Source: G965233625 sp965233625
GTDB lineage: Bacteria > Planctomycetota > Planctomycetia > Pirellulales > Pirellulaceae
Assembly (NCBI GenBank): GCA_965233625.1
Contig: OZ247499.1
Location: 3,968,001 to 4,032,000 of the forward strand
Reading direction: 5' to 3'
Length of the DNA: 64,000 nt
Shown here: piece by piece, positions 16,197 to 25,356 of the stretch
Layout: each line of letters begins with the position of its first letter
How positions within the stretch are numbered: the first letter of the stretch is position 1
Translations under genes and position numbers: made by a program
Notes under the pieces: model-generated
What the model was told of the DNA's origin: nothing
Seen by the model: the letters and a program-made list of their open reading frames with translations, nothing else
The model's database searches: none

Positions 16197-18692
16197 CTAA
16201 TGATTGAATAGAAATTCGCGGCTGGCGAAGATTGCCCAGTACACATCTTCCAGCACCAGGCGTTTTTCGTCGTCGCCCGCTGCTTTGAATTCAGCGAGTA
16301 GCGAGTCTTTCTCTTTCTTCGTCGGGTGGCGGGAAAGCGCTGCCAGGTACGCCTCATCAACCAGTTCTGCTTCGCTCTTCTCCGCCTTGAGCTGCTGGGC
16401 AAGGACGTTGTCTTTGGCTTGCAGCTTTTTGTTGATGGTGTCGCCGTTGGCGATGTGCAGCACCTGCACCAGACTTGGCTCGTCGCTACGTTCGCACTCA
16501 CAGGTGATGCGGCGTTGATTGCGGCCGAAGGTTTTCAGAAAGTACGAACCCACGGCCGAGTCGTACAGTTCCAAAGCACGCGTTCCGGCTGGATAAAAAT
16601 CGGTCGCCTTTTTATCGCCGCCGGGGAATAGAACCTCGGTGAACCGGCTGCCGGCGCCGGTAACTTTGGACACCGCATCCAGTAGCACTTCGGCCTTCAT
16701 CCGTCGCGGATAATAGCGGCTGTAAAAGCGTTTCTCCGTGCGGTTGCCAGGGAGCGGCTGGCTGCTGCGCTGGTAAGTGGCTGATTGTAGAATGACTCGC
16801 ATCAGCGACTTAAGCTGAAACTTGTTTTCCTTCAGATAGTCAGAAGCGGCAGCCAGCAGTTCCTCGTTACTGGCTGGGTTGGACATCCGCAGGTCGTCCA
16901 CTTGTTCAACCAGCCCCACGCCAAAGAAGTTTGCCCAGATGCGATTGGTGATCGCGCGGGCGAAGTACGGGTTCTCAGGCGAAGTCATCCACTTGGCCAG
17001 ATGTTCACGCCGGTCGCCCGGCGCGTCGAACGGAACGGCCTCGCCATCTAAAGGTGTCGGCGGCTGCGGCTTGCCCGTCAGCGGCTGCATCAGTTCGCCA
17101 GACTGCGTGACGTAAACCGTCTGGTTGCCATCGCCGTTGCGGGTGTCTCCGCCCCAGCCCTTCGCGCGGACGCGTGAGAACAGATTGGCCATGCCGTAAT
17201 ACTGGTCGTTGGTCCATTTTTCAAGCGGATGATTATGGCACTTCGCGCATCCAATCGAGAGGCCCATGAAAGCCTGACACGCGTTCTCCGTCATATCTTC
17301 CGGCGTCTGATGCAGCGCGTAGAAGTTGGCGGCGCCGTTCTCAAAGGTGCTGCCGCGGGCAGTGAGAATCTGCCGCGTGAACTCGTCCCAGGGCGTGTCT
17401 TCTTTCACATGTTTGCGGATCCACATGTAGAAAGACTTCACCGCGCCGGGCCGCAACAGGTTGCCATTGACCAGTAAAACGTCCGACCATTTATAGGTCC
17501 AGTAGTCGACAAACTCAGGACGGTTGAGCAACTCCTCGATTAGTTTGTCGCGTTTACCGGGTGACTCGTCCTTGAGGAAAGCGGTGGTCTCCTCGATGGT
17601 GGGCAGCACGCCGATGGTATCGACATGCACGCGGCGGAAAAATTCTTCGTCCGACGCCAGCGGCGAAGGCGGCAGGTTCAATCGCTGCAACTGCTTGAGC
17701 ACAAGGCGGTCGACGAAGTTGCGCCGCGGCTCTTTCTCGAACGTCTCCGGCTTGAGCTTGTTGGCGAAGGGCGACGTGACACGGGCAATGACGATCTTGC
17801 TGGAGAACCACGCGGTAATGGCGCCTTCGCCGTAACCGGTCACGCTGACCAGGCCGTTTTCGCCCACGCTGGCGACCGCTTCGGAAGTAGAGGCGAACTT
17901 CGCCCACCGCGTGACATCTTCCACACTGCCATCGGTATAGTGGGCACGCACCAGCACCTGCTGTTTGTCACCCGGCTGCAACAGCGCGGCAGCGGGCAGC
18001 ACTTCCAGGCGTTCAAGCTGCGGGTCGTTCTGCTGCGGCGCGGGCGCGCCGTTGGCAATCCAGCGGGCAAGCACGTTGTAATCGTCCGAGAGGCGTTCCA
18101 GCCGTACGCCGCCCTTGTGCGGGATGTCGCCCGCCGGTTTCGCCACCAGTAGGCTGCGGCCCGGGTCCGAAAGTTCAATCCGCCGGCCGCGCGCCTGACG
18201 GGTGATGATTTTGTAATCGTTGACAGGATCGTAACCGCGGAGCGAAAGTTTGAAGCCGCCCTTTCCTGCCAAGGCGCCGTGACACGCGCCGGAGTTACAA
18301 CCGGCTTTGGCCAGCACCGGCAGCACATGATTGCGGAACGTCCACGCCTGCGGCTGGCCCGCGCCAGTGACGGTGACCTGGCTAGTGGCGGTGGCTTCTT
18401 CACCACTCTGCTTCACTTTGACGGTGATGGTGGCCGTCCCATCGCCCACGGGCGTCGCCACGCCGTAGCGAACGTCGACGACTTTTTCATCGCTGGAAGT
18501 GAAGCTGATTTCCACTTCATCGCTAGCGCGCAACTGCCCGGTGTAACCATCGCTATTGAGCGACTCAACCACCAGCATCTGTTTAGCGGTGGACCCGTTC
18601 AGCGTGAACGAACCGGGCAGGATTTCAACCTGCAAGTCCGCCACAGCGGTGGAAGCGAAGAGCGTTAACAGGGCGAATACGGTGGGACGCAT
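16197..18692 (-). CDS. DUF1549/DUF1553 c-type cytochrome-like protein with Ig-like domains
   Basis: An 831-residue exported protein of the planctomycete PSCyt2/PSD1 type. A signal peptide (MRPTVFALLTLFASTAVA) opens it, followed by Big2-like bacterial Ig segments. A CNSGACH motif lies near residue 131. The DUF1549 domain has a haem-binding CAKCHNHPLEKW near residue 482, and a C-terminal DUF1553 follows. The open frame extends to 18746, but the Met at 18692 heads the signal peptide. Its role is unknown; the family is abundant in planctomycetes and pairs with DUF1501 proteins, as here with the gene upstream. Confidence 0.92.
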   Translation of the reverse strand: MRPTVFALLTLFASTAVADLQVEILPGSFTLNGSTAKQMLVVESLNSDGYTGQLRASDEVEISFTSSDEKVVDVRYGVATPVGDGTATITVKVKQSGEEATATSQVTVTGAGQPQAWTFRNHVLPVLAKAGCNSGACHGALAGKGGFKLSLRGYDPVNDYKIITRQARGRRIELSDPGRSLLVAKPAGDIPHKGGVRLERLSDDYNVLARWIANGAPAPQQNDPQLERLEVLPAAALLQPGDKQQVLVRAHYTDGSVEDVTRWAKFASTSEAVASVGENGLVSVTGYGEGAITAWFSSKIVIARVTSPFANKLKPETFEKEPRRNFVDRLVLKQLQRLNLPPSPLASDEEFFRRVHVDTIGVLPTIEETTAFLKDESPGKRDKLIEELLNRPEFVDYWTYKWSDVLLVNGNLLRPGAVKSFYMWIRKHVKEDTPWDEFTRQILTARGSTFENGAANFYALHQTPEDMTENACQAFMGLSIGCAKCHNHPLEKWTNDQYYGMANLFSRVRAKGWGGDTRNGDGNQTVYVTQSGELMQPLTGKPQPPTPLDGEAVPFDAPGDRREHLAKWMTSPENPYFARAITNRIWANFFGVGLVEQVDDLRMSNPASNEELLAAASDYLKENKFQLKSLMRVILQSATYQRSSQPLPGNRTEKRFYSRYYPRRMKAEVLLDAVSKVTGAGSRFTEVLFPGGDKKATDFYPAGTRALELYDSAVGSYFLKTFGRNQRRITCECERSDEPSLVQVLHIANGDTINKKLQAKDNVLAQQLKAEKSEAELVDEAYLAALSRHPTKKEKDSLLAEFKAAGDDEKRLVLEDVYWAIFASREFLFNH

Positions 18693-18747
18693 GGTTTTAC
18701 TTATCGCAGGTGGGATGGTGGTTTGTAGCTGGTGGATTCTCTGCAAA

Positions 18748-18889
18748 CACCAACCCGAAGCGCGAGCGAGGGACGCCGGAAGCTGAAGCGCACCGCCGGT
18801 TGAAGTCCACCCTTTTCAGCGTAATGCGGCCAAAAACCCTTGTTTTCGCATCCAAATCAAACGCCCCTCGCTCGCGCTTCGGGTTAGTG
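18748..18889. repeat. Palindromic 'NPKRERG' dispersed element, copy 2
   Basis: A 142-bp element with 28-bp inverted arms (18748-18775 and 18862-18889) differing at two positions. The arm core CCCGAAGCGCGAGCGAGGG matches copy 1 at 1538-1681, and the interior shares short patches with it (CGCCGG..T..AAGT and a C/A-rich CCAAAAACCC). It lies between the DUF1501 and DUF1549 genes, as copy 1 lies between two co-directional genes. Confidence 0.85.
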
Positions 18890-18935
18890 TGCAACTTCAA
18901 AACTTGCGATTCGGGTTGGTGGACGATGTCCAGCG

Positions 18936-20312
18936 TTAAAACAGTTCTTTGATTTCTTTGGTGCCGAAGTCGACCAGCGGGAACGGGCGGCCGGCAGGGC
19001 CAGGCAGGTGAGTTTCGAGATCGAAGCCCAGGCTGTGGAATACGGTCGCGGCCACTTCGGCAGGTCCGGCGGGACGGTCTGCGGGCACACCGCCGATGGG
19101 ATCGCTGCTGCCCACAACACGGCCGCCTTTCACGCCGCCGCCAGCAAAGTAGCAGGTGAAGCATTGCGGCCAATGATCGCGTCCGCCCGCGGGGTTCACG
19201 CGTGGCGTGCGGCCGAATTCGGCCAGGTTGCAGACCAGCGTATCGTCCAGCATGCCGCGGTCGTGCAGATCTTCGATCAGTGCGCTGTAGGCCTGATCGT
19301 ACATGGGCGCCACGATGTTCTTCATGCCTTCGATGGATGTAAACGGCTTCGAGCCGTGGATGTCCCACGTGACTTCGCCGAACACGGTCAGGAAGGTGTT
19401 GATCGTCACAAAGCGGACGCCCGCTTCCACCAGCCGCCGGGCCAGCAGGCAGCACTGACCGAAACGTGTCATTCCGTAACGCTCGCGGGTGGCCTTCGAT
19501 TCTTTGGAAAGATCGAAGGCTTCGCGTGCCTGTTTGCTGGTCATCAGGCGGTAGGCGACCTGAAAATTCTCATCCAGCAGCTGCGCGTTTTCGCTGGCTT
19601 CAAAGTGCTTGACCGTGTCATCCACGACGGACCGCATCCGGCGGCGACGTTCCAGCCGTGCCTCGCCAATGTATGAGGGCGGGAGCAGATCGGGCGCCTG
19701 GAAATTGGGCTTGGAAGGGTCAGCTTGCAGCGAAAACGGATCGTGCGCTTTGCCAACGAAACCGCCTGCCTGACCGTTGGGCAGATTACCACCGCCACGG
19801 CCCATTGTCTCCGGCAGCACCACAAACGGCGGCAGATCCGTCTTGCGGCCACGGAGGTAACTGACGGCCGATCCCATGTGCGGCGTGTTAACGCCACCGG
19901 TGAACAGACGACCGGTCTGCATCATCTGCCAGCCTGCATCGTGCACCGCGGCGCCCTTGTGGTAACAGCTTCGCACCAGCGAAAACTTGTCGGCCACCTT
20001 GGCGTGCATCGGCAGAATCTCAGAGATCTGCATGCCATCGGCTTTGGTCGAAATCGGTTTGAACGGGCCGCGGATTTCCGCCGGCGCGTCGGGCTTCATA
20101 TCGAAGGTGTCAAGCTGGCTGGGCGCCCCCAGGTTAAAGATCATAATCGCCGAGCGATTGTCATGGTTCTTATCAATCGCCCCGCGTTCTTTCGCTGCCA
20201 GATACTGCGGCAGCGACAGCCCCAGCGCCCCCAGAGCGCCGACCTTCATCACGTCGCGACGGGTCACACCATTACAGGTGTGGGCGGTTCCTTTTCCAGT
20301 GATATCAAGCAT
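18936..20312 (-). CDS. DUF1501 family protein (Tat-exported)
   Basis: A 458-residue DUF1501 protein, a sulfatase-fold relative widespread in planctomycetes without an assigned reaction. The N-terminus reads MLDITGKGTAHTCNGVTRRD followed by a hydrophobic GALGALGLSLPQYLAA, a twin-arginine signal. The frame opens with a TTG at 20342, but MLxIxGK is the usual family start, so ATG at 20312 is chosen. Family landmarks include SAIMIFNLGAPSQLDTFDMK, the AEFGRTPRVN segment and GGRDHWPQC. It lies upstream of the DUF1549/1553 gene on the same strand, separated by a palindromic element. Confidence 0.93.
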   Translation of the reverse strand: MLDITGKGTAHTCNGVTRRDVMKVGALGALGLSLPQYLAAKERGAIDKNHDNRSAIMIFNLGAPSQLDTFDMKPDAPAEIRGPFKPISTKADGMQISEILPMHAKVADKFSLVRSCYHKGAAVHDAGWQMMQTGRLFTGGVNTPHMGSAVSYLRGRKTDLPPFVVLPETMGRGGGNLPNGQAGGFVGKAHDPFSLQADPSKPNFQAPDLLPPSYIGEARLERRRRMRSVVDDTVKHFEASENAQLLDENFQVAYRLMTSKQAREAFDLSKESKATRERYGMTRFGQCCLLARRLVEAGVRFVTINTFLTVFGEVTWDIHGSKPFTSIEGMKNIVAPMYDQAYSALIEDLHDRGMLDDTLVCNLAEFGRTPRVNPAGGRDHWPQCFTCYFAGGGVKGGRVVGSSDPIGGVPADRPAGPAEVAATVFHSLGFDLETHLPGPAGRPFPLVDFGTKEIKELF

Positions 20313-20445
20313 TGCAAGGCGCCAGCGGAAAGTAGGTTTCAAGAGAATGACAGGTAGGAAATTTCATTATAACGCGAATTCCCACGTGGCGCCCGTAATT
20401 ATGGCCGTGGATGGGCTTTACGCCTGAATCAAGACCACGCCTTCC

Positions 20446-20769
20446 CTACAAGCCAAATCCGTATGTGCGCCCAAATGAAAACCAGTGCGACCCGCATTCG
20501 CGGCATGGAAATACACTTATCAGCATCCATTCAAGGGTGCAGACCACCAGATGAAGGATGAACGAACAGGGAAACAGTGCGAACGCGAAGATGGCTGGTG
20601 CGGCAAGAAGCCACCACCATCCCAGACCATCCGGGAAAAAAATGTCGGTAGCGATAAGCAGACCACCGGCGCAAATACCCGTATCAACCGCCAGCAACAT
20701 TCCGCAAGTCGTGCCGGGCAGCAGGCCGCGGAACTCTTCGGCTTTGCACCGTTTGCATTCGTAGTACAC
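20446..20769 (-). CDS. Small membrane protein with paired Cys motifs
   Basis: I do not recognise the family. The 107 residues hold CKRC near the N-terminus and CREC near the C-terminus, suggesting one zinc-ribbon-like site made from both ends. Between them are two hydrophobic segments (about residues 22-42 and 52-86). The start is GTG at 20769 with GAGG seven bases upstream. It is the last gene of a run with the 129-residue membrane protein, the beta-propeller and the metallophosphatase, with gaps of 22-38 bases. Confidence 0.7.
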   Translation of the reverse strand: MYYECKRCKAEEFRGLLPGTTCGMLLAVDTGICAGGLLIATDIFFPDGLGWWWLLAAPAIFAFALFPCSFILHLVVCTLEWMLISVFPCRECGSHWFSFGRTYGFGL

Positions 20770-20807
20770 CTCATTGCCTCACAACTGCGATGGTAGTCTT
20801 AGGAATG

Positions 20808-21197
20808 TCACGGTTGCAGTTGGTGCCAGAATCGAACGACGTCGTTGACAAAGGAACAAAATATTAGAACCAGTCCCGCGGAACAGAGATAAAGACACCA
20901 TTTAATGCTGACGGCGTATGCGTCCAGATATGTCAACTTCCAGATTAATGAGACTGCAATTGCTATGACAAGGGCAAGGATGAAAGGGGTCATCAGCACC
21001 AGCGAAAGGATTGTTAGAATGCGAAATCCAGCAGTAAGCGGGTCTGGGAAGTGCAACTTCGTGAACACGGTGATGAAAGTGAATAGCGCGAGGTGGGCTG
21101 CGATCGAAAGTAAGTACACTACGCCAGCAGCTAACAGCCACCAGGAACTGGGCCGGCGGTTTGAGCCACGCGGTGATTCGTATGAATTTTTGGGCAT
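20808..21197 (-). CDS. Small four-helix membrane protein, function unknown
   Basis: 129 residues with a basic N-terminus (MPKNSYESPRGSNRRPSSWW) and about four hydrophobic segments, one being ILTILSLVLMTPFILALVIA. No catalytic motif is visible. The ATG at 21197 lies 22 bases after the beta-propeller stop, so it probably shares that transcript. It may work with the next small membrane protein. Confidence 0.65.
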   Translation of the reverse strand: MPKNSYESPRGSNRRPSSWWLLAAGVVYLLSIAAHLALFTFITVFTKLHFPDPLTAGFRILTILSLVLMTPFILALVIAIAVSLIWKLTYLDAYAVSIKWCLYLCSAGLVLIFCSFVNDVVRFWHQLQP

Positions 21198-21219
21198 AGT
21201 TGAAGTCTCAGACTCTTAG

Positions 21220-22392
21220 TTACTGAGCCTGGAAGATCGCGATCTGCCCGGCTTCTTCGGCGGCGACGTAGACGAACTTATTGTCGGGTGACACGGCGAC
21301 ACCGGCGGCGCCTTTGAGGTTGGCGTTGCTGATGATGCTTAGCAGTTTGAGCTTGCCGGTTTGTGCATCGCGGCTGAGCGTAGCAAGTGAGCCGCTGAGC
21401 GTTGCGACAACGTACACGCGTTTGCCATCGGGGCTAACGGCGATTTCGTTGCCGCCGGCGAAGCCGGGGATCTGGTTGGATGCGGCGCTTTGTATCAGTT
21501 CCTGCACCACCGTGAGTGTTTTCTTTTTCTTGTCAAAGCGGAACACGCCAATCGCGTTATCGCCGCCGAACCTGCCCGACGTGGTGTAAACGAAGTCACC
21601 TTGCGGCGCGATGTCTACGCCGAAGCAGCCTTCCAGACCCTGTGTGTTGTTCTCTCCGTCAGTGAGTTTCTGATGCAGTTTCAGACTGCCCGTTTTGGCG
21701 TCGCGCTTGAGCACATACAGCGTGTGCGACTTCTTGCAGGGGACGATCACCGTTTCGCCATCGGGATGCACGGCGATGCCCCGCGGGTTCAGCAGCCCCG
21801 CAATCTGGTTCTGGCCAACATACGTCAGACGCTCGTCGCCGGGTTTACCGCCGATGGCAAACGAGGTGACGCCGGTGTTCACATTCAGCACAAACACATG
21901 TTTATCGTCGGCGGAAAAAACCGCATCCACGGCGAAGCTCAATCCCATCACACCGCCAAACCGGTGCGTCTTGATATCGAGCAGCGTCAGCAGCCCGTTG
22001 TCTGGATCGCGGCTATACAGCGTCAGCGTCTTGGAGCGGAACGAAGCAGAAACGGCCAGCTTACCGCTGTTGCTCAGCCGCAGGGCCGTGGCGCCGTCTA
22101 GCAGTTGCGGATCGCTGACCGTCTGCAGCGCGGTAAGTTTTCCGTTCTGCGGATCGCGGGTGAAGGCTGAGTTGGCTTTCACCCGCCAGGCGGAAGCATA
22201 CAGGAACTTCCCCTGCGGGCTTATCGCAACGCTGGTCACACTGGCCAGTTCCTGCGACTTCTGCACGCCCACAAACTTCACCGGCGCGGGATTCTGCGCA
22301 CTCACGGCGACGGGCAACATCAGAAAGATGACGGGCAGCACGATGGCTGCGTACTGCGTTAAACGGTAATTCAAGGAGTGAACGGATTGCAT
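21220..22392 (-). CDS. Secreted lactonase-type beta-propeller protein
   Basis: A 390-residue exported protein with signal peptide (YAAIVLPVIFLMLPVAVSAQ) and about seven repeats of the kind VAVSPDNKFVYVAAE or IAVHPDGETVIVPC, typical of the 6-phosphogluconolactonase-like/YVTN beta-propeller fold. The enzymatic role is unproven in secreted members of this family, which often act in binding. Its stop is 22 bases before the next gene, and it starts 32 bases after the metallophosphatase stop. Confidence 0.85.
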   Translation of the reverse strand: MQSVHSLNYRLTQYAAIVLPVIFLMLPVAVSAQNPAPVKFVGVQKSQELASVTSVAISPQGKFLYASAWRVKANSAFTRDPQNGKLTALQTVSDPQLLDGATALRLSNSGKLAVSASFRSKTLTLYSRDPDNGLLTLLDIKTHRFGGVMGLSFAVDAVFSADDKHVFVLNVNTGVTSFAIGGKPGDERLTYVGQNQIAGLLNPRGIAVHPDGETVIVPCKKSHTLYVLKRDAKTGSLKLHQKLTDGENNTQGLEGCFGVDIAPQGDFVYTTSGRFGGDNAIGVFRFDKKKKTLTVVQELIQSAASNQIPGFAGGNEIAVSPDGKRVYVVATLSGSLATLSRDAQTGKLKLLSIISNANLKGAAGVAVSPDNKFVYVAAEEAGQIAIFQAQ

Positions 22393-22424
22393 CTTCGGTG
22401 GTCTCAGCGGCGTGCATTAAATCT

Positions 22425-24293
22425 TTATTTCTTCACGCCTTTGATTGTAACCATCTGGTCGAACAAGCGGTTTTCTAAATCATAGACTTGCAGTTCCAGC
22501 CGCTTGCCATTGATGCGGACCATCGCATAGTGGTGGCCGTGCCGCACCGTGTTCTGGAAGAAAGGCCGCACAGGTCCGGCCGTTTCCAGATGGCCGCCGC
22601 CTCCGCCGGTAATCATGTAGAACGGGGCGCCGGACTCGACGGCTTTATCTTTCCGCAGCGGCCAGGTCCGTTCGTACGAATGAATGTGGCCGTTCCACAC
22701 AATGTCCACCTGATACTTCTCATACAGCGGCACGAGTTTCCGCACCCGCAGATCACCGCGGGTGGACTTGTTGGTTTTCCAGAGATCGCCGTAGTCGTTC
22801 TCATCCGAAGAGTATGGCGGATGATGGTGGCAGACGATCTTCCAGGTCGCCGTAGATCTGGCCAGCGCCTGCTCGAGCCATTTGTACTGGACAGAGCCGG
22901 GCGCCACGTCGCGGTTGCTGTCGATCATAAAGAACTGCGTGTTGCCGTAGGAAAACTCGTAGTAGTATTCCGGCGATGGCAGCGAAACGTAGTCGAAGTA
23001 GTTGCGTGCGTTCTGTTCGTGATTGCCTAGCACCGAATAAAACGGCACGTAGTTAATCAGCGGCCGCATGCCGGGAAAGAAATGCTGGGTCCAGTGCGAT
23101 GCGTTGCCGCCGGTAGAAACCAGATCGCCCGGATGCAGCAGAAAGCTGGGCCGTTGCCCCCAGGCGTGCCGCGCAAGTTTGCCGGAAACCTCCGGGTTGC
23201 CCTGCGTATCGCTGATCACCGCAAAGGCGAACGGCGTGCCAGGCTTAACCGCCGTCTGAAAGGTGAAGACTTTACTTTGCAGCGGGTCGCCGCCTTCGAA
23301 CCGTGTTTCTGTGCGGTAGAAATACTGCGTCTCGGGCTTCAGGTCCGCGATCTTCATTTCATGAATTTCTGCGTTCTCCTTCGCTTCGATTTTCTGCCCG
23401 CAAGCGGCTGTTTCGCCGTAGTGTACGATCGATCGGCCGGGCCGGTTGGTCCGCCACATCACGGTCATTGAGGTCTGCGTACCGTGCTGCAGGTACGGCT
23501 CCACGACAAATTCCGGCGGGTCGGAAATCTTCACCGCCGGCAGCGCGGCAAGACCCGCATTGTGTGCGAATTCGTGCTGAATACCTGCAGGTCTGGCCGC
23601 CGCGTCGTATAGCCTCATCTCGTAGATTCTGCCGCGATGACCGTGGAATTCGTTGTCGTCGCGGTAGGCGCCCAACATCCATGGCGCCCGCTTGGGATAA
23701 ACGATGGCGCCCGACTGCGTTTTGCTTTCGGCTTCCAGCTTGCCATTCACAAACAGCTGCATCACCGCGCCGTCGTACACGGCGGCAACGTGGTATAGCT
23801 TGCCCGCTTCGTACCGCGTCTTTCCCTTCAGATAGGTCAACTTGCCAGGGCCGTTTTTGCCACGCACGGCGAAGGTAAACGTCGTCTGGTCATAGCCCAG
23901 CATCCAGCCCGACTCGACAGAGCCGTTATCCTGAATCACGCCCAGCAGGCCGCCCCATTCCAGCGGTTGATCGACCGAGATCCATGCAGAAACTGTGAAG
24001 TCCTTTTCCGGCAGAAACTGCTTCGCCGCGGTAAAGTCAGCAGCCAGTTGCACGCCGCATTCGCCGCCACGAAGGAACAGGCAGGACGATTGCTTCTCTT
24101 GAAGCAACTGATGCTTGCCAACGATTTTTCCTTCTGGTCCCAGCCGCGCGCGAAGCGTGGCGCCGTCTCCGGCATCCACAACCGATGCGGCGTCGCAACG
24201 CCAATGCGCCAACGGGTCCGGACCGTCGTGGCCCAACAGGCAAGAGGCGCCGGCAAACAGCACCAGCAGAAACACATTTATCCGCAGCAACAT
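22425..24293 (-). CDS. Secreted purple-acid-phosphatase-like metallophosphoesterase with LamG domain
   Basis: A 622-residue exported protein. After the signal peptide comes a concanavalin/LamG-like domain (about residues 45-245), then a fibronectin-like purple acid phosphatase N-terminal domain with QTSMTVMWRTNRPG. Then comes a calcineurin-type metallophosphoesterase domain with all metal motifs: VISDTQGN, HPGDLVS, LGNHEQN, CHHHPPYSS and NGHIHSYERTWP. It likely frees phosphate outside the cytoplasm. It heads a compact run of four genes. The LamG domain may tether it to glycans. Confidence 0.9.
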   Translation of the reverse strand: MLLRINVFLLVLFAGASCLLGHDGPDPLAHWRCDAASVVDAGDGATLRARLGPEGKIVGKHQLLQEKQSSCLFLRGGECGVQLAADFTAAKQFLPEKDFTVSAWISVDQPLEWGGLLGVIQDNGSVESGWMLGYDQTTFTFAVRGKNGPGKLTYLKGKTRYEAGKLYHVAAVYDGAVMQLFVNGKLEAESKTQSGAIVYPKRAPWMLGAYRDDNEFHGHRGRIYEMRLYDAAARPAGIQHEFAHNAGLAALPAVKISDPPEFVVEPYLQHGTQTSMTVMWRTNRPGRSIVHYGETAACGQKIEAKENAEIHEMKIADLKPETQYFYRTETRFEGGDPLQSKVFTFQTAVKPGTPFAFAVISDTQGNPEVSGKLARHAWGQRPSFLLHPGDLVSTGGNASHWTQHFFPGMRPLINYVPFYSVLGNHEQNARNYFDYVSLPSPEYYYEFSYGNTQFFMIDSNRDVAPGSVQYKWLEQALARSTATWKIVCHHHPPYSSDENDYGDLWKTNKSTRGDLRVRKLVPLYEKYQVDIVWNGHIHSYERTWPLRKDKAVESGAPFYMITGGGGGHLETAGPVRPFFQNTVRHGHHYAMVRINGKRLELQVYDLENRLFDQMVTIKGVKK

Positions 24294-24527
24294 GAGACAC
24301 TTCCCGCAAGAACATCCACCGGCCAGTGCACTGCAACCGCTGCAATACAGAGCGACCGTGGAGTCATGATAACAACCGCCTGGACGGGTACTGCAGAAAC
24401 GAGGATTTACGGCAAAGGAATGCCGAAGATTGCGCGAAAGCGATGGAGGTTCTGCGCGAAGACGCTGCTGGCGCCGCTAAAGCTGCAACGCAAATGATCT
24501 GGAATGCACGCGTTGACCTAGCGTTGA

Positions 24528-25148
24528 CTACTCATAGCGGGTCAGCTCGACAAATTTTCTGGTCATCTGTTTCCCGTTTTCAACGAGGAATTTGCGAAGC
24601 ACTTCGGTTGAACAATCTGCAAGTTTGCTTTTCTTAGCGTCTTTAGCTTGCGGGCGGACGACTTCGGATTGCGGCAGAGTGTTGAGCGCTGTCTTGTCTT
24701 CAAATTCCCAGAGACGCAGCGTGTCTTTCGCCTTTGTGAACCGCCACGTCAAAAAGACTCTTTCCAGGGGTTTGCCATTGATGGTGTCACGCTGTTCTTT
24801 GGGAGTGTCTTCCGGCATGGTAATTTCAAGTTCAATGAACTCGTAGTCACCAATTTCGAGCAATCGAAGCGTGTACGATGCCAGCACAATCCCTTTCTTG
24901 TCACGTACTTTTGCGATGTAGTCGCTTGACCGGGAATCTTTCCGCTTGATGGAAACCGTGCGTTCCGGCTCATCTTTAAAAGGCGAAACTGCCCAGTTCC
25001 CGGCGAGTGATTCCGTAAACCTCTGGTCATTGGCGCCCGCAACCGATCTGGTGCTTTGTAGCTCCCGTTCGCAGCCGGCGAAGCAGAGGAGCAGAGTCAG
25101 CGCACCGAAAATCTCCACACGGTACAGATGCGATTTGAATGCGAGCAT
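24528..25148 (-). CDS. Putative lipoprotein, function unknown
   Basis: 206 residues with a lipoprotein signal (hydrophobic IFGALTLLLCFAGC, lipidated cysteine at position 26) and no recognised domain. The segment LAGNWAVSPFKDEPERTVSI looks like a lipocalin-type 'stress/quality' beta protein but is not assignable by eye. It stands alone, 234 bases downstream of the metallophosphatase start. That gap holds nothing I can name. Confidence 0.65.
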   Translation of the reverse strand: MLAFKSHLYRVEIFGALTLLLCFAGCERELQSTRSVAGANDQRFTESLAGNWAVSPFKDEPERTVSIKRKDSRSSDYIAKVRDKKGIVLASYTLRLLEIGDYEFIELEITMPEDTPKEQRDTINGKPLERVFLTWRFTKAKDTLRLWEFEDKTALNTLPQSEVVRPQAKDAKKSKLADCSTEVLRKFLVENGKQMTRKFVELTRYE

Positions 25149-25298
25149 CGAGTCCTTCTCTCTGTGTAAGGTTGGGCCTACAGAATCACCGGGAAAGGCC
25201 CTGGCGTCAAGTTTTGCACTGACCTCAGGGCGCGTCGCGACGAATAGTTAACTGGCATCGGACTGAAAGGCGACTCTGCTGCACGGCAGGCGCAAGAA

Positions 25299-25337
25299 AA
25301 CGCCGCGAGCTTGGCGGTTTGCCTGGCTCGCGGCGTT
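25299..25337 (-). terminator. Rho-independent terminator after the HtrA gene
   Basis: A perfect 12-bp stem, AACGCCGCGAGC paired with GCTCGCGGCGTT around a 15-base loop. On the minus strand it is followed directly by TTTTCTTG. It lies 20 bases past the protease stop. Confidence 0.85.
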
Positions 25338-25356
25338 GTTTGCGTTGGCGTTTTAA

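Noticed and set aside
18697..19455. Minus-strand open frame of 252 residues
   Set aside because: It is out of frame with the DUF1501 gene it overlaps and continues through the NPKRERG element.
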